A stretch of 35,706 nucleotides of DNA, from assembly GCA_902765585.1 (NCBI GenBank), contig CACXAG010000021.1:1-35706 (forward strand), read 5' to 3'. The notes beneath the pieces are model-generated. The model worked only from the letters and a program-made list of their open reading frames with translations, was not told where the DNA came from and did no database searches. A program made the translations under genes and the position numbers. Of the stretch, positions 32,987 to 35,706 are shown piece after piece (the first letter of the stretch is position 1; every line of letters begins with the position of its first letter). This DNA is from an uncultured Prevotellaceae bacterium (GTDB lineage Bacteria; Bacteroidota; Bacteroidia; Bacteroidales; Bacteroidaceae).

Positions 32987-33767
32987 CGCTCACTTCGTTT
33001 TTATCGTTATTATGGAATCTGACCAGCTGCATCTGACTGATGAACATCATCCTGCGAACTGTCACATCATGGTCATTGCCATCGGTCAAATAGATAAAGC
33101 CACGCATCTCCTTCAACTTGTTCTCACGGTTGGCCGGGATGCGAACTTGAGAGAGTCCCGATACGGACACATGGTTGGTTGTCTGGATAATGCTGTCGCC
33201 TTCGTATTTCGTGACAAAACAAACGAGGGCATCCTTCATGCCGCTCTGATAGATGTATTCAGACACAAACTGAAACATGAAAGAGTCACCCAAATGGAAT
33301 GTGGTGTCTATCTTGACCGTAAAGTCAAAACGATTCATCATCGGACAAGGCATCAGCAGCAACTCAGTACGGTCCTTCCAGATGTTTGCCGTGTCGCCAG
33401 AGGCGCTATACTGGGAATAGCGATTGATCTCCCCTACGGAAGCACCCAGCATCTTGGCATCATCATCCAGACGCTCATTGACGTTCGTGTAGATATCCTT
33501 CAAGCGTTCCAGATGAGAATAGTAATACACCAGAGAAGAGTCAAAATCAGCCTGCGTCACATCATGTTTTTTCAGCACGGCCGTAAAGTACTTCGTCTTA
33601 TTAAATTCCACCTGATCGCCACCGGCCTGCTTAGCCATAGCCTGAGTCAAATGATATTCATATAGAATATCCTCCATGTCCCCAGGCTGGATATACTCCT
33701 TAGGGACTTTAGGCTTACAAGCTGTCAGCAGCAGCAAGGTGAAAAGAAAATAGACGCTATACTTCAT
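32799..33767 (-). CDS. DUF4296 lipoprotein
   Basis: The 322-residue protein starts with a lipoprotein signal (YSVYFLFTLLLLTAC, Cys17) followed by a DUF4296 domain: KEYIQPGDMEDILYEYHLTQAMAKQ and AVLKKHDVTQADFDSSLVYYYSHLERLKDIYTNVNERL. The C-terminal half has beta-type repeats and a low-complexity, basic tail (RLRNRPLPPPRRNIPDG). It should be exported and lipidated; fittingly it directly follows lspA (11-base overlap), the enzyme that matures such proteins. The function is unknown. Confidence 0.85.
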   Translation of the reverse strand: MKYSVYFLFTLLLLTACKPKVPKEYIQPGDMEDILYEYHLTQAMAKQAGGDQVEFNKTKYFTAVLKKHDVTQADFDSSLVYYYSHLERLKDIYTNVNERLDDDAKMLGASVGEINRYSQYSASGDTANIWKDRTELLLMPCPMMNRFDFTVKIDTTFHLGDSFMFQFVSEYIYQSGMKDALVCFVTKYEGDSIIQTTNHVSVSGLSQVRIPANRENKLKEMRGFIYLTDGNDHDVTVRRMMFISQMQLVRFHNNDKNEVSDGPRPTFHQTDSVKQISDDERKQLDSIRSKAFERLRNRPLPPPRRNIPDGMATRHHQSPQRR

Positions 33768-34413
33768 GACTTTGCTTCTTATCTTCCTTGGTAAAGGTTA
33801 TCTCACTGATTTCCTTGCGATAGAAGAGTAGCAGCAGCACGACACCCACAGAGATGGCAGAGTCGGCAAAGTTGAAGATGGGCGAGAAGAACACATAAGG
33901 CTGTCCACCCACCATAGGCACCCAGTCTGGCCATGTGGTGACAATGAGCGGGAAGTAGAACATGTCGACCACCTTACCCATCAGAAAGGGAGCATAGCCC
34001 GTTCCAAAAGGCACGAAGTAACTGGCATAAAACTCTGAGCTACCGTTGAATATGAGTCCATAGAACATCGAGTCGAAGATGTTTCCCGCAGCTCCTGCCA
34101 GCACCATGGCCAGACAAACGATATATCCCCAACGGGCCTGTCGCCTAACCATCTGCACCATATAATAGGACAGGAAGCCGATGGCCACGATACGGAAAAT
34201 ACTCAGTACCATCTTGGAACCAATCTCCATGCCGTATGCCATACCGTTGTTCTCAATGAACACGATCTTAAACCAGCTGAAGATTTCTATCTGCTCGTGC
34301 AGCGTCATGTGGGTTTTCACCCAGATCTTGATGAGTTGGTCAATAACGAGAATGGCCACCACCACCATAGCGGCCAGCCATCCCCGTTGTTGAATATCTT
34401 TTTTCTGTGTCAT
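33757..34413 (-). CDS. lspA: Lipoprotein signal peptidase II
   Basis: Cleaves the signal peptide of diacylated prolipoproteins in the inner membrane. The 218-residue protein has four transmembrane segments and the two catalytic Asp motifs: GAAGNIFDSMFYG (Asp114) and FNFADSAISVG (Asp184), plus the early DQLIKIWV and FIENNGMAYG. A long insert between the catalytic motifs (about 120-175) is typical of Bacteroidota enzymes. The gene sits 3 bases after the dksA-like gene. Confidence 0.96.
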   Translation of the reverse strand: MTQKKDIQQRGWLAAMVVVAILVIDQLIKIWVKTHMTLHEQIEIFSWFKIVFIENNGMAYGMEIGSKMVLSIFRIVAIGFLSYYMVQMVRRQARWGYIVCLAMVLAGAAGNIFDSMFYGLIFNGSSEFYASYFVPFGTGYAPFLMGKVVDMFYFPLIVTTWPDWVPMVGGQPYVFFSPIFNFADSAISVGVVLLLLFYRKEISEITFTKEDKKQSHEV

Positions 34414-34416
34414 CTA

Positions 34417-34797
34417 TTACTTCTTACCTGCCATCTTCGACTCCACGCTAAGCGTAGCATGAGGTACTGCACGCAGACGCTCCTTGGGAATCAGCTTGCC
34501 CGTGATACGGTCTATGCCGTATGTCTTGTTCTCAATGCGTACCAAGGCTCCCTTCAGACCCTGAATGAACTTCTGCTGACGCGATGCCATCTGGATAAGC
34601 TCTTCCTTGGACTGGGCAACACTACCCTCTTCCAATGCCTTGTACGTAGGTGACGTATCATCGACATCGTTAGAGTCTTTGTTCATCAGAGCACTCATCA
34701 TCTGGTCATAGTCGCGCTTGGCCAGTGCCAACTTTTCGTTGATGATCTCACGGAACTCTTCTAATTCTTCGTCCGTATAACGTGTTTTATCTGCCAT
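34417..34797 (-). CDS. DksA/TraR-family regulator without zinc-finger cysteines
   Basis: The 126-residue protein has a helical hairpin (about 8-88) whose tip (SNDVDDTSPT, 42-51) resembles the acidic DxxDxA tip of DksA, which enters the RNA-polymerase secondary channel. The C-terminal globular part (YGIDRITGKLIPKERLRAVPHATLSVESK) is DksA-like, but the protein contains no cysteine at all: Asp96 stands where the first zinc ligand is expected. It probably tunes transcription with or without ppGpp; zinc-free action is inference. It lies between ileS and lspA. Confidence 0.88.
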   Translation of the reverse strand: MADKTRYTDEELEEFREIINEKLALAKRDYDQMMSALMNKDSNDVDDTSPTYKALEEGSVAQSKEELIQMASRQQKFIQGLKGALVRIENKTYGIDRITGKLIPKERLRAVPHATLSVESKMAGKK

Positions 34798-34803
34798 ATT
34801 ATT

Positions 34804-35706
34804 TTAGATTTTAGTTATTTTGATATTCAGATTAAAGTCATCAAATTCCACCGTCTGACCATCGTTGGCCTCCAACTTCAAGTCGTCAGCCAGCACCTGA
34901 CGGGCAATATAGTCGCCAAAGGCCTCGACAGCCTTCGTCTCGACAGCCTTCGTGGATGCCTCGTTGGGTTCGATGCTCACGCGGATATGGTCGGTGATTT
35001 CCAGTCCGCTCTTCTTACGCATGTTCTGGATGCGGTTCACCAGCGTACGCGCCATACCCTCGGCACGCAGCTCATTGGTCAGGGTGATATCAAGGGCGAC
35101 AGTCAGGTTGCCATCATTGCCTACCAGCCAGCCAGGAATATCCTCGCTGATGATTTCAACGTCCTCAGCCAGAATCTCATAGCTACCCAGTTGCAGTTTG
35201 CCGTTGGTCTCCAGTTCAGCAATCTGCTCCTGCGTCATCTCAGCAACAGCAGCAGCTACGGCCTTCATATCCTTGCCGAACTTCTTACCCATCGTGCGGA
35301 AGTTACACTTCACCTTCTTCACCAGAATACCGGCACCTTCAACGAACTTCACCTCCTTCACATTCACTTCTTGCAGGAAAATCTGCTTGACGGTCTCGAT
35401 GGCTTCGCGCTGAGCCTGGTCAACGGGAGGAATCATCAGCGTCTGCAGAGGCTGCTTCACGGCAATGCCTTCCTTCTTACGCAGTGACAGTACAATGGTG
35501 GTAATGCGCTGAGCAATATCCATACGCTCTTCAAGGTCTTTATTGACGAGAGCGGCGTTGAATTCGGGGAATTTATCCAGATGCACGCTATCCAAAGCGC
35601 CACCAAGGTCTTTATACAGCTGGTCGGCAAAGAACGGAGCAAATGGAGCCAACAGCTTGGCAACAGTCATCAGACACTCGTATAAGGTCTGATAGGCAGC
35701 CAACTT
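34804..35706 (-). CDS. ileS: Isoleucyl-tRNA synthetase, C-terminal part (cut by window edge)
   Basis: Charges tRNA-Ile in the cytoplasm. The last 300 or so residues are present and the frame continues through the right edge; the internal ATG at 35703 is not a start. Visible are the end of the anticodon-binding helices (YECLMTVAKLLAPFAPFFADQLYKDL) and a C-terminal domain of the DUF5915 type (VALDITLTNELRAEGMARTLVNRIQNMRKKSGLEITDHIRV). The Cys-rich zinc motif of the E. coli-type enzyme is absent, which points to the eukaryote-like type of IleRS. It heads the leftward run. Confidence 0.96.
   Translation of the reverse strand, partial: KLAAYQTLYECLMTVAKLLAPFAPFFADQLYKDLGGALDSVHLDKFPEFNAALVNKDLEERMDIAQRITTIVLSLRKKEGIAVKQPLQTLMIPPVDQAQREAIETVKQIFLQEVNVKEVKFVEGAGILVKKVKCNFRTMGKKFGKDMKAVAAAVAEMTQEQIAELETNGKLQLGSYEILAEDVEIISEDIPGWLVGNDGNLTVALDITLTNELRAEGMARTLVNRIQNMRKKSGLEITDHIRVSIEPNEASTKAVETKAVEAFGDYIARQVLADDLKLEANDGQTVEFDDFNLNIKITKI

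Overview
The window looks like chromosomal DNA of a Bacteroidales bacterium, most likely Prevotella or a close relative. The evidence is: promoters of the Bacteroidota type (TTTG, about 20 bases, TAnnTTTG); a fused lpxC/fabZ gene; the short primary sigma factor; DUF3256, DUF4296 and DUF3987 proteins; a golvesin-type amidase; and the gene order ileS, dksA-like, lspA, DUF4296. Almost everything is core or housekeeping gene content. No insertion sequence, CRISPR array, prophage or defence island is visible; the only possible accessory trace is a DUF3987 gene cut by the left edge.

Layout. 1-2904 (+): 3' part of the DUF3987 gene, then a membrane SpoIIE-type phosphatase with its own promoter. 2915-8795 (-): a cupin-MsrA fusion, tRNA-Arg(TCT) with promoter and terminator, and a leftward run SPOR lipoprotein, ruvX, def, TPR protein, ATP-grasp-like protein. 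8965-12070 (+): a three-gene envelope-stress-like cluster (YtxH, holin-like, small partner), a terminator, then tex. 12067-14581 (-): PPi-dependent phosphofructokinase followed by a GH25 lysozyme gene that is frameshifted at its catalytic motif. 14767-21531 (+): small protein, acyltransferase, large golvesin/amidase protein, small protein, YgiQ radical-SAM protein, PP2C-like protein. 21510-23753 (-): S9 dipeptidyl peptidase, divergent from 23865-28797 (+): primary sigma factor, secreted hypothetical, HD hydrolase, lpxD, lpxC/fabZ, ended by a 15-bp-stem terminator. 28798-29248 is the longest non-coding stretch and holds two promoters, a possible small RNA and a structured leader ahead of rplU-rpmA. 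29844-30070 holds the rpmA terminator and a compact candidate small RNA on the minus strand. 30071-35706 (-): ileS (cut by the right edge), cysteine-free DksA-like protein, lspA, DUF4296 lipoprotein, a small overlapping ORF, NupG-type transporter, rsmE, DUF3256.

The most interesting signals are non-coding: the 29938-30006 minus-strand unit with promoter and terminator but no gene, the structured rplU leader, the orphan promoter at 28944, and a 22-base promoter core shared exactly by tRNA-Arg and rplU-rpmA. At protein level the notable points are the GH25 frameshift inside its DxE motif, the cupin-MsrA fusion, the cysteine-free DksA-like regulator, and overlapping genes at 20692-20768 and 32799-32986. 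All family assignments come from reading motifs by eye; no database search was run.
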